A stretch of 64,000 nucleotides of DNA from Himantopus leucocephalus (taxonomy: Eukaryota; Chordata; Aves; Charadriiformes; Recurvirostridae), in the NCBI GenBank assembly GCA_003993805.1, contig RSEF01000005.1, positions 43,009,401 to 43,073,400 of the forward strand, read 5' to 3'. The translations under genes were made by a program, and so were the position numbers. The notes beneath the pieces are model-generated. The model was given only the letters and a program-made list of their open reading frames with translations, had not been told where the DNA came from and searched no databases. Shown here one piece after another: positions 49,550 through 60,325 of the stretch (positions within the stretch are counted from its first letter, which is position 1; the number at the start of each line of letters is the position of its first letter).

Positions 49550-49944
49550 ACCATCCATGACGACCAATTCTGAAAGCTTTATTTGTGTTTTTCTCTCCCG
49601 CCTTGGTTGTCTTTGGCAGGCAGGCTCAGGTAGCTTACCTTTATGGCGGTGTGGGACCAAACAGATTGTAGCAGGAGCTATGTGTGACACTCCAGTGAGC
49701 TGTTGGTGTTTAGCAGTGATTAGCTTTTTTAAAGACCCTTTTCTTTATCTGCTGGGGATTTTAATTTTTCCCTCTCATTGCTTTGCTTCTTATTGATTTA
49801 AAGAAAAAAAAAAAAATGAGCCAAAGCCCTGTTTGGTAATAGAATATTGATGAGAAGGCTGGGGAAAGAGAGAGGGATGGTGGAAGTCTTTGTTCCTGTT
49901 CGACAAAAGATGGAGAATACAGGGGAAGAAATGTGAATGTGTAT

Positions 49945-49975
49945 GGGGAGGAGAGAGGGGGGAGAGAAGAAAGAG
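49945..49975 (+). repeat. 31-base pure purine tract
   Basis: Unbroken A/G run (GGGGAGGAGAGAGG and on) at the upstream edge of the candidate regulatory block. Such tracts can form triplex DNA. Confidence 0.85.
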
Positions 49976-49989
49976 TTATTTAAAATCAC

Positions 49990-51420
49990 AGCTAGGAAAT
50001 CACTCTTCTAGTCTACGTGGCCGCAGCGAGATCAATTTTCAATTTCAGTTTCCCTGCCTTTTGTGTTTCGAGACACTTGCATGCCGCTGGAGATGGGGGA
50101 TCTGCCAGCAACTGTTTGTTTAAAACAAATTGTCAGTAGGTATTTTTTTCAGATGAACTGCTTCCTGGATCAATTTAACATCCTGTAAGGAGAAAGAGGG
50201 GAGAACCACGAGGCCCAGCTCTCCTCCGGAGTCGCATTTACACCAGTGCAACTCTGGCCACATCCATGGTTTTACATCTCGGCTCAGTGAGGTGTGAGGA
50301 GCGAATCGAGCAGGCCCTTGTTTCATAGATCCATTTAGTGTCACATGAGGTGTTGAGTGTGAAAGAGTAAATGCGCCAGACACAGTTGAATGGCTTGATT
50401 TTAAGCAACCATGCAGTGTCAGTGCTTCGTATCTCTGCAGGATCTTGGATTAACAATAGACCGGCTCTTTTATCTGTAGTTTAGCGTACAGCAATACAGG
50501 ATCAACTGCTATTGATAATCAAACCAAAGACTGCTGTGTAAATCAGTGTTGCTCATTTTGTCAAGCACATACAGATGAAGATTTGGCTCAGAAAGTTTAA
50601 ATCATTGCTTGATACAAATGCTATTATCTCTGCTGCTTCTTCAAACCAATGACGAATATGAAAAGCAAAAAACGTCCCTTTCCAACCCCAATCAACTTCT
50701 ACAGAAACTTTTCTATTAAAAAAATATTAGTTTGTGTTGGAATGTGAAGAGTGAGGGATAACCATTTGCACTCCTGACCAATTAAATCTGTTTGTTTTGA
50801 GGTTTTTTTAAACAGACAAATTTGAAACCTCATGGAAAAAAAATTGGAAAAATTGCCACTTGCTCAACGCAATATGGAGAGGTAGATTCAAAGGAGGCTG
50901 AGTTTATAACACAAAATTATATATTCTAACTGCACCTTTAATGAAGGCTGTACTTGAAACTAATTAATTGGGTGGGGATGTTGTCTTGGAATAAAATGGC
51001 TGAATATTTTTAGGGTAATATGCAGACTTTCATGTACAGAGTGGGCAAGTAGTTCCTCCTAATAGTCATAGCAATTGCCAGCACAAGTCACTTCTAAGCT
51101 ACTCAACTGTCTTGCACACAGAGCTGTAATAACTTTGCAGGGGCAATTCTGAAAACTTTGGTCTGTAATTTCAGACACGAAGTCAGAGTTGTACCCTGAA
51201 AAAACCCTGCTATTGGTTTATGTAATCCCATTTTCAAGATAAATTTAAGCAAGAAGCAATAAAAACACTTCATGATTAATGTTTCTATAAATCCGTCCCT
51301 TCAGCCTATTCATCCTTCATATCACTCATCTTTGAACTCTCGCTTTTGACATCGCATTATCTAATTGGCACATACTTAATGATTGTATTGCATGAGTGCG
51401 AAACTCATGGCTGTGTATGG
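49990..51420. promoter_or_regulatory. candidate cis-regulatory (conserved noncoding) cluster
   Basis: Unique, repeat-free, frame-poor sequence dense in developmental-factor motifs: CCAATGACG at 50646, GATAATCAAA at about 50515, TGATTAAT at 51273-51280, TAATTGG at 51362-51368 and TTAATGATTG soon after. It has retained CpGs around 50020-50310 (GGCCGCAGCGAG, GCCGCTGG, TCCTCCGGAGTCG), unusual for old noncoding bird DNA. The texture resembles vertebrate conserved noncoding elements. This is inference from appearance only: no alignment was possible and no target gene is in view. Confidence 0.3.
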
Positions 51421-54294
51421 AGGGCTGTCTGTGTCCTGCATGGCTCCTGTGTTTGTGGACATAGAGTAGGACCGAGTCTTTAGCCAGTGTGAGAGCTCCC
51501 CGGGGTGGGGGGTGCGGGAAGGCAGCACGGTGGCTCTGTGTCCCCTGGCAGTGCCTGGGAAAGCCAGGCTGGACGCTGCTGGGGCTGAATTCAGTGTGTG
51601 TGGGCTATTGCCACAATAGGGTGGCCCTTGCCAGGAGTTGTGCGCTCCTCAGCATCTGCTCCAGTGTGTCTGGCATCCATGAGAGCAGCAGGCTGTCTTT
51701 GCAGGGCTTGTCCCTGTCTCTTCATCCTTTCCCTTCTGCCTGGGGGCAGGAACTGCCCTTTGAATTTCCATTTTCTCTGTAGTGGTAGGAAGACATAGGT
51801 TGGTTCCTGTTACCACTCTCCATTGGTTGCAGGGAGATTGATCAGTCGTCTTGTGCCTATAATCAGAAACAGACCAGATGTCCCAAAAATGTTACTGAGA
51901 GACTAAGCTGTCTGGACTAAATACCATCTTTTTGTTCCTCTTTGACTGGTGCTTAGCCTGACAGGGTACGGGCCGAAAAGTGTGATAAATGATGTTTTCC
52001 CCATCCTTTTGTTTTTAATTTTCAGGAGATGCTGGTGAATTTTTGATGAAAACTTATTTAGCATCTGCCATGGGCCAGGTACAGGTTCTGCAAATCAAAT
52101 TATTTGCATCTCTGTCAACATATGTCAGGGTTTTTTTTGTACCTCCTCCGGATGCTTTGAGTTCAATGGTAGGTGTGTTTCTGCCAGTGCGACACTACCC
52201 TAAGCATTCCCTTTCTGCTCTAGTCTGAGGTGCCCACAGAACTCTGCTGATGCTTGTCAGTGCTATGCAAGAGTAAAAGGAGAAGGAAATACTGTCTGTA
52301 TATACTATGTCTGTAATAGATAACGAAAGAAGGAGTAGCTTGCACAGACTTTAAGGAAGCGATAATAGACAGGATAGTAAGAAACTTCTAAAGATTCCAG
52401 GAGTAAAATCTTAGCTCACCTGGCCTCAATAATAAAAATTTCTGAGTTCACTTGCATTGGGATTTTACCCAACTAGTATGAAAGGACATAGGCCAAGTAC
52501 TGGAGACTTGTGTTTTGGAGTTCAGTTTTTGACGAGTTGGTGATAAGTGTGAAGGGAATTCACTATTTCAAAGTGATGGGGAGAGAATCTGGAGTTCTGT
52601 GAAGGCCGCCGTTCTTTCTATAGTATGTGATGAACTTGGCCAAAGATGCCTAAATAGCTGCAGCTATTTTGACTGCTTTGGTGTCTTAACCTTCTGCTAT
52701 CTCTGAGCTGCTTTTGGCTGTGTGCCTTCTCCCCAGCCGATGAGGGTGTTCTTGTCTGATTAGGAGAAAAGGTGTTCGACACGGTTGAATTACTCCTTGT
52801 TTGAGACTGTCCTTCATCCATAATAATTTGCAAGCTCTGGCTGCCCCCTGTTCATTTCTTTCTTTCCTCTTTTCTTATATTCTCATCTCTCTCTTGTGTT
52901 ATTTCCTTAGGATAAAGGGACTCCAGTTCAGCATTTGAGGGCAAAGTTTTGCCAGGAGAGTTGCTCAACTAGTTAAAACTGGTGCCGACTATGAGCTTAG
53001 CTAGTATATGGTTTGCTGTTGGGATCTTTTAAGGTCTTTGTGCTGAGGAGCAATGCATTTTTGGTCAGCAGCTGGATAGGGAACCTCTAAGAAGAGATGA
53101 TGATTCAGGAGAATGGTTTGAGTTACTTCATGCTAGAAATCAATGATAGTTTTGGGAGTTAATTCTGGACTTGATGTGCTATGTGTGAGAAATCACTGAG
53201 GTTTGGATTATAGAGGAGCTCACAAGGTGTGAGCTCCAAAACATTCTTCTGAAGTTGACAAAGTGATGAGATGTGAAAGTTTCACTGAGGGTTAGAGCCT
53301 GTTGCATCGCAGACAGTATGGATGGTGAAGAAGCAGCTGAGACTGAGCTCGTGTATGACAGCACTGTTTGTGTTGGTCTGGAGCTGTGGATGGGTCACTT
53401 TGGGCACTGTTTCCAGTAGCAGTCACTGATTGTGTTTGGGCAGGTTGTGTTTTTGGCCTTCAGCTAAAGACATATTTGACACTGTTCCATGCACATCCCC
53501 TCCCACCCCCCAAATAGATTGAGCACCACCAGTTGTCAGTGACGTCAAGACAGAACACAAAAAAATTGGCACCAGAAATTGCGTGAATGAGTAGGGATTT
53601 ACCTGTCAGCAGTAGGTATTGTACCTACATGGAGGAGCTATGCAAACCGTTTGCAAGGGAGGATCATTTTAAGAGTAAATCTATGAGTAGAGGAGATAAT
53701 CACATTGCCAGTGAGTTTTATTGTTATTCCAGTTGATTACTGTTCATAACGAGGATGAATTAATGAAGGGAAAACAAGCCACTGTACATAAAATGCATCA
53801 TGCTGGTATGCACTATCCTCTCTGTGTGTATTTTTGCAGTGTCCTGCTTTGTATTTTGATTACATGTTCTTTGGAACAAAGACTGTCTCTATGCATTATT
53901 TTTTTTTGTGTGATGCCTGGCTTATAGCTGTGTGCCTTGGTAATGCCAAAAATAGGAAAGGTGTCTGCGTGCACTGCTGCCACAGACACAGCCAGGTGTA
54001 TCAGCTGTATGGTGGGAGCATCTCTGTAATGAGTGCTCAGTTTTTGTCTCCATAATGGGATAAAGGCTCTGGGAGGGGAAAGACCTGAGCTGACAGGGTC
54101 CTCTCTTTTACCACATTATTTCTTTACAGACACGAAACTCTTAAGTGAGAAATTCAGTGCGTAGTTGGTCTGCTGTTCCCATGTCTCATTCTCGCTGTCA
54201 GCACAGTGCTGGCTGAGAGCCTGGCTGTTCCTCTCACCTTATTTTTTTTTTCCTCCTTGCTGAGCTTACTCATTCTCTTTGTTCCTATTTTAAG
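51421..54294. other. noncoding stretch, nothing recognised
   Basis: GC-richer at 51480-51780 with overlapping plus-strand frames (97 and 66 codons) that are not recognised. No repeat identified. Confidence 0.5.
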
Positions 54295-54428
54295 GAAGTA
54301 GTGGCTCACAGGGAACACCGGTCCCTCACTAGGAGGCTTTTGCTTTGCGACACCAGTGACAGCTCCAAGTTGGCAGGCAGAGAGGAGGGCTTCTTGGCTA
54401 TGACCTCCAAAATGGCAGACGGCAGCGG
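54295..54428 (+). other. exon-like segment, unknown
   Basis: A long pyrimidine tract (from about 54234, including T10) ends in TTTTAAG at 54288-54294, a strong acceptor by eye. A GT in CGG|GTATGA at 54429 could serve as donor. The 134 bases between are open in frame 1 (reading EVVAHREHRSLTRR near the start and MTSKMADGSG at the end) and GC-richer than the flanks. The frame continues past the putative donor to 54495. I recognise no protein. It could be a coding exon, a lncRNA or UTR exon, or chance. Confidence 0.25.
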
Positions 54429-56240
54429 GTATGACATATTTCTCCCCTTCCAGTGCCTGCTCGCCTCCCTCCTGTGCTCTCCCTTAACCTACTGAGGTTT
54501 GAGAGGTGAGAGCCGAGGCTGCTCCTTGCTGTGGGAGTCTCTGGAGAACAGCACTGAGGCGGAACCATCGAGCCTGAGTTGGGAGGAAAATAAAGTGAGG
54601 GAGCGGAGTCACAGCCTGCAAAGCAAGCACCACTGCTGCTGTTCGCTTGCTGGAAAGTAAATAAAGAAGAAAAAGAAGGGCAACTGCTTTATGAGAGAGG
54701 ATGGGGAGGGAGAGGGACAGATGGAGAAAATGAAGAATGGGCAGAGAAGGTGAAATTGAGATAGGGTGGGAGGGCGAAGAAAAGGTGAAGAAAATGGGAG
54801 TGAAAGGGAACATTGGCTCCTTTCTGGGAGACAAGAAACAAGGTAATTTTCAAGAGGTCTTGCAGTGGCTATCAGGGAAAACTCTGTTGTCCTGTTTGTC
54901 CAGTACTCATTTACCTCTCTCCCAAAGATGCTCTTTTGATCCTGCATATCTGGGATAAATTCACACTAGCAGCTGCTTAAGATCTCTTACTAGCATGGCC
55001 TGCTACTCTGGTACAGTAGGCTCTGTAGAAAACTTAATGATGATGGGAAGATCCAGTTACGAGGGTCAATGACTGATGCTCTGATTTGACTAAGTGGGAA
55101 AAGAGTGGCAGTTTGTGTCATCACAGTTCAGCCTTTTCTTGATGGGTATTTTCTAGGAGGGGTCAGGAAGTTCTGTCTTAAGTCAGCTCCTGCCTTTATC
55201 ACCATTTGTTCTACAGACAAGAAATACATTTTCCTTAGAGCTGGTCTGTGGAGCTAAAAGACTAGTCAGCTAAAAGCATTTTCATCTTGTGCATCTAGTG
55301 GCAGAAAAAGGGCCACTTGAGTGCACATGGGTCAGCTATTCTGTGTGGTGGCCCCCAGAAAAGGGCCATAAATTTTCTCTTGACTATCATGTGCTACCCA
55401 TCTGGCTTTGTATTTCTATGCACGTGGCTCAGCTGGATATATTTCGCCTTTATGCTTCTTTTTTGGATGAACAGCTACTTACGTTCTCACTTCCCTGCTG
55501 CTGCGCTTGTGAGAAGATGGATTATCGTATCTTAAACTGTTGACTGATGAATTTTGTTTCTTTGTAAACTAGTCAAATACAAATTGGAGAGTAAGTTCAC
55601 TACTGTACAGTTATTTCTACAGGTTAAATCCCATTGTGTTAATTCAAAATGTTGGGGAGAGTGCAGGAAGTGGTAGGTGTCTCAAAAAACTGGATGGTCT
55701 TTGTAGGTAAGTCATTAATGAGGACTTCAGTACTCTTGAACTTTGTTCCTAGTTTCTCCACAGACTTGCTGTCAGACCTCAGACCAGAAGTAGCCAGTGA
55801 CTTTGGGTATTTAGTTTGGGCTTGATCTTTGGTTCCTGCATGGCTTTAATTCTTCTTTTTTTGTGTGTTGAGTGCTGATAAAATTGAATCCCAGCTGTCT
55901 TACATTGGACAACTCTAACACAAAGCATCTAAAGTAAGCATTACATGGAAAAATTTGGTTGAAGGTACTCTGTGCTTGGTTTGCTTATCTGTTCAGTGAA
56001 AGGAAGGACTCTTCAGCTGAATTGTTTTTCAGATGTCTTAAGACTAGTTAGTTTGGGATAGACATAGCTGTTTACTATTACAACTGGATGCATTGTTTAG
56101 TGTGAGAAGAAATCTGGATGTGGCTCATGGAGGGAAGATAAGGCTATACTTTCGATGGCAATGAGACTAGAAAATATCATCAAAGAGTGAAAAAGGCATA
56201 GATCTGATGGTATAGAAAGGTAAGGCGAGTGGAAAAGANG
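54429..56240. other. noncoding stretch, purine-rich start
   Basis: 54655-54840 is strongly purine-rich on the plus strand, with GGG runs at about 54764-54774. The minus-strand frames it produces (54484-54947) are low-complexity Phe/Ser/Pro artefacts. The remainder is unrecognised. A lone N lies at 56239. Confidence 0.55.
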
Positions 56241-56332
56241 AGAAAAAAAAAAAAAACCAAACAAACAAAAAAACCAAAAAACCCAAAACAAACAAACAAA
56301 AAAAAAAACCCCAAAAACCCCCAAACAAACAA
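56241..56332 (+). repeat. A/C-rich low-complexity tract, (AAAC)n-like
   Basis: About 92 bases with almost only A and C, mixing A-runs of up to 14 with AAAC and CCCAAA units. An N lies two bases upstream, consistent with trouble reading through. It could be the degenerate tail of a retroposed element, but no body is recognised next to it on either side. Confidence 0.85.
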
Positions 56333-58528
56333 TCCCAGCAGTACCACCTCTTCCACCAACAGAAAGGGACCTGTGCAAACTAGTGCCTCACAGGAGATGG
56401 GGGAATAGATTCGGTTCCTGTTTTATCTGTCAATACAGCGTATTTTGGACTCGACACCCCTCTTCATATGTGTGGCTGTTTCCTCGCTCATTGGGAATAG
56501 CAGCAGAAAGTACATGCCAGCAAGTCTGTATTTATTGCTCTCTGTGAGAATTGCAAGTTAAAGTATTTATTATTTTTTAGTTAGGTGTCTCAACTGCTGA
56601 CAATCAAGGAATCATGGTGTTTTCTTGGGACTTTTCAGATCTGTAATTTCTACCTGTGTGATTCTACATGGAGCAGGAGTGCTTGATGGTATAGTGAAAA
56701 TTGGGTTAACAGTTTTTAAAATCTTGCATTGGTTGTCTTTTGTTTCTTGTCAAATTTGTATGATATACAACTTCCACTTTGGCTTTTTTGTGAAGATGAG
56801 CTTTAATAAGGTAATGGTGACTTCAGCTCCATAGTAGCATTGTCTGGATTTCAACTGCTGATGTAGTTGTGTGATCTTCTGTCGCCATCGCTGGTCTTCT
56901 GAATTACGGTTTCTTCTCTCTTCCACCTCAATACTGAGACATACTGGAGAATTAAAAATAGTTAACAAATTCCATAAAAAGAATACTGACTTAGAGAACA
57001 GACCATAAATAATACAGACATAGAATAATAACAGAGCAGCAGCTGGCAGAAGGCATGAGAGAAAGTGAGCAAAAAGTGGATTTTGGAGGAAAAAAAAGGA
57101 TTCTTCTTTCTAATAAAAGGAAGTATTTTAAAGTGGATCAATTACCCAGTATTTTTCTCTTCCCCCTTTTTTTTTATTTCCTGGCACTGCTCTGTGGGTT
57201 AAATTGTCAGTGAGCAAGGGGGAGCAGGAGGGCAGTCTGTGCTTCTCTGAGTGATTTCCTAAGCCTCTTAATGCATTTATTCCTCTCCTCATAGTCATTA
57301 ATAGATTCATTATTTGGACAGGGAAATAGGTGCCCAGACGTCCCTCTAGCTAGTTTTTCCTTTTTCATCTGGAAGAAAGCTTTTTATTAAAAATCATTTT
57401 CTGGTGTAGGGAGAGGCCTGGGAGAAGCAAGAGACCTGAGCTGGGGCAGGGGGGGCACAAGGTGAAGAGCGGAGAGTGAGAAGGGTGGCCCAGCAGATGC
57501 ACCGATTAGATTTTTCTTTGCTAAGAAGAAAAGCAACCTCTGATAGCTGCCCTGTATTCTCATTGTGAGAATGGACTTTTTTCATTACTTGCTTGTCAGA
57601 TAAAATGAACGTGTGTGTGTGTGGAGAGGCTGAAATTAATTACTGTCAGCAAATGAAGCATATGGAAGCTTGTCTTGATGTTACAGTGGTTGTGAATTAG
57701 TGCAGAAAAAACAGTGGAAAAGCAAACAGTGGAACACTGTATTTGGATCAGAGCTAGCTGTGTACTGGCTTATTAACGTTCCCCCACACCAAAACCTACT
57801 TTCTCAGTTATATTGAGGGTCTCCTAATTATACTTGTATTTTCTCTTTGCTGCCTTTGGGATTCATAAGATAAGGATAGGGCATCACAGTCCAGATCATC
57901 ATTGCTGTTTCCACTGGTGGTCTCCCAGTTGGGCGAGAGGTGCCCCAGCATAAATGGCGTGATAGAGAATTTGGGGTAAATGCTCAGCTTCACAGCTGTG
58001 CAAAAGAAAAAATTCTCAGCGATGTTGATGGCATTGTTATTGTAACATATACTTACTAAAACCATCTCCGCATCTCTTCTGTCTCAAAAGGGAGGAGGAG
58101 TTAAATACAGGACCGTAAAAGCTTAGCCTTCTCCTGTTGGCGCAAATGTCTGAGCTGCCACTGATTTCAGGGAAGTAGAGTGGGGACTAATGGGATAAAG
58201 ATTATTGGAGTTCATTTCTGAGAGCTGCTTGGCAGCTGTGGGCCACCTGAAATCCTTGTCGACTTTCATTAAAGTTGTATAGTCTTAGCACAACTGAGGG
58301 CTTGAACGTTGCACCTGGAGCAACTGTTTGTCCCAATTAGAAAGATGCTTAACTAATGCAAGCCTGCTGAGGTCTTGAGTTAACATTATGTGTTGGCAGG
58401 TCTTAGCAAAATTTCCTTAACAGAAGCATTTTGTCCCCATTGAGCAGAATTAATGTCTCTGTTGAACAGTAGTTATTGCCATTTAAGTATTACTGGCTTA
58501 AATCAATTCCTTGTGGAATCCAGTAGGT
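56333..58528. other. noncoding stretch, possible regulatory block
   Basis: 57100-57680 has TTAATGCATTTATT, CATTAATAGATTCATTATT, a short GT run at 57611-57623 and GAAATTAATTACTG in unique sequence. 58250-58528 is similar in texture. Open frames are short and unrecognised. Confidence 0.4.
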
Positions 58529-58556
58529 AAACATGCTTCCTTGGGGAAGCATGTCC
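58529..58556. promoter_or_regulatory. paired p53-type half-sites in a hairpin
   Basis: AAACATGCTT (58529-58538) and AAGCATGTCC (58547-58556) both match the p53-family half-site RRRCWWGYYY at all ten positions, with the favoured CATG core, and are separated by 8 bases. Inside them a perfect 10-base inverted repeat (ACATGCTTCC / GGAAGCATGT) surrounds a 4-base TTGG loop. The upstream edge also contains a forkhead core GTAAACA (58527-58533). p53, p63 and p73 tolerate spacers, but activity usually falls as the spacer lengthens, so occupancy is uncertain. Confidence 0.4.
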
Positions 58557-60174
58557 CAGTTAAGTGGATTACAGAGCAAATTATATCCAGTCTAACGCAG
58601 CAGTGAACCTGAAGCAGCTTCTGCTGATGCATTTACAGGGTTTCAGCCTCATGTCTTCTGAACTAAAAAGTCATGAGCTACGCTGGTAGAATGGAGATTG
58701 TTTTAGTGAAAGGTGTCAGCAGTTGTGAAACTGTCACACAAGTAAATTTTGGTATGTAGATTGTTAAAACAAATTCTGATGCATCTCTTGAATTTTGTGT
58801 AATCTAAGGTCAGACCCTGTTCTGGTTGTAAATTTTTTCATTCCAAAATCGAGGGCTTTGCTGTTACTGAGTCTTGAAAAATGCATCTGTCAAAAGCCAA
58901 GGCAAAACCAATTTACCCATGCAACATCCAATAAGGTATCAGAGGGAGGAAGGCTTCAGTGACTTGCCTTCAGCCTGGAAGTAAAACTGAGCTCTTTGAC
59001 TTAGACATCGCCAGTTCTTTAACAGCAATTTGCTTTTCTGTCCTGGCCAAAATGACACCTTTAGCACCTCCTTGTCTCGGTGCTTCTCTGCCCTCCTTCT
59101 CTACTCAATACAGAACCCTTCTCTGCTGTGCTCTGAACGCTTACATACTGTAGCTGTACAGCTGCTGTGTCTCACAGCAGGTGGAAAAGGTTGTATTCAG
59201 TGATATTGAAGCTTTATATCAATTTCAAAATGCCTCAGAATCTGCCAGTGTAGAAGGAGTTACAGAAGTACAAATTATCCTTTTTCCTCAGCGTCTGTGT
59301 TAGATTGAGCAGAACGTACTGTTCACAGCTTCTAGAGTTCAGTAGTGTGTGGCTGGGTGTTCAGGGATAAAGAGTCAGTGTCACCTCATCAAGTGCCCGC
59401 AGGATGATCCTGCCTTCAAACTTCACCACCTTCCCTCATTTACTAACATATTTTGGGGTGGAAGAGGGGGAATGGCGAGTTCTTCAAAACACTGTCTCAT
59501 GGCTTTACGTCGACTTTGCTTCTCACCGTGGGGTGAAATGATGCCTGAACCTCTGAAACACCTGAGCTTCTGCTATGGGAAAATGTAAGGGAGATGTGGG
59601 GGAAGAAGTGAAGGAGAGAAGCTGAGCTTCCTCAAACTTCTAAACTGGCCAAATTTCTTGTCTTGGAATCCCAGGTAGTGGGAATGAGGTTGTAAAGTGT
59701 GAGGGGGGAGGAGGCTGGCTGTGCAGGTTTACATCTCTCCTGTGGATGGGATGCTTCTCAGTAAGCCAGTATGAGGAACCTAGATACTAAATAAATATTC
59801 GACTAAGAGGTGGTCCTTCTTACAAACAAGCCGCTCAGTCCCGGTCTCTTGCAATATAATTTACCTGCTGTCCAGTACAGGGAGCCCTGGCTTTAGCAAA
59901 TGATTTTTCATGGCATTGCTGTCTCTGCACACACAACCATCTAGATGAGACGGCAAGGCTGTTCTGGCTGCATGGAGTTGTATCCTGTGGGGCATCGGTG
60001 ATTCATCTCTAAGAGGGAGTGGTATTTCTTGTCATTCAAGCACATTACACTTGGGGAAAAAGTTCCTTCTAAGTGACAGTGTTTAAAATCGCAAGGTCCA
60101 AGTGTGTATAGAGGGAGTCTTGCAGGTGGCAATAGAAACCACTAACCAGGATCATCTAGTTCCTTATCACCTGG
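58557..60174. other. noncoding stretch, nothing recognised
   Basis: A weak MIR-like phrase at about 58952-59005 was considered and not called. No gene seen. Short frames at 58959-59588 unrecognised. Confidence 0.5.
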
Positions 60175-60325
60175 TTACCAGCTCTGCCGCAGCTAGAGGG
60201 AGAGATGCTTCCTCACTCTGTGACTAAGGTTCCTTATCTCTGCAATGGGCATAATAATATTGGCTGACCTGCCACAGGAGGTGGGAGAATCTATACCAGG
60301 TTTTGAGGCAAATAAGCGCAAAATA
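60175..60325 (+). repeat. MIR-like SINE relic
   Basis: The clearest MIR in the window: CAGCTCTGCCGC (MIR GGCTCTGCCAC), CTGTGACTAAGG, then TTCCTTATCTCTGCAATGGG and CATAATAATATTGGCTGACC for MIR TTTCCTCATCTGTAAAATGGGGATAATAATAGTACCTACC, then AGGAGGTGGGAGAATC in place of AGGGTTGTTGTGAGGATT. Plus orientation. Confidence 0.65.

Noticed and set aside
54484..54947. 116- and 112-codon minus-strand frames rich in Ser, Pro, Leu and Phe
   Set aside because: They are the complement of a purine-rich tract and so low-complexity artefacts.
56097..56378. 93-codon minus-strand frame with a Phe/Trp/Cys-rich apparent membrane segment
   Set aside because: It is the translation of the A/C-rich low-complexity tract and includes an N.
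58952..59005. MIR-like phrase (GTGACTTGCC, then CTGAGCTCTTTGACTTA)
   Set aside because: Only one short block matches; no second block in the right order.
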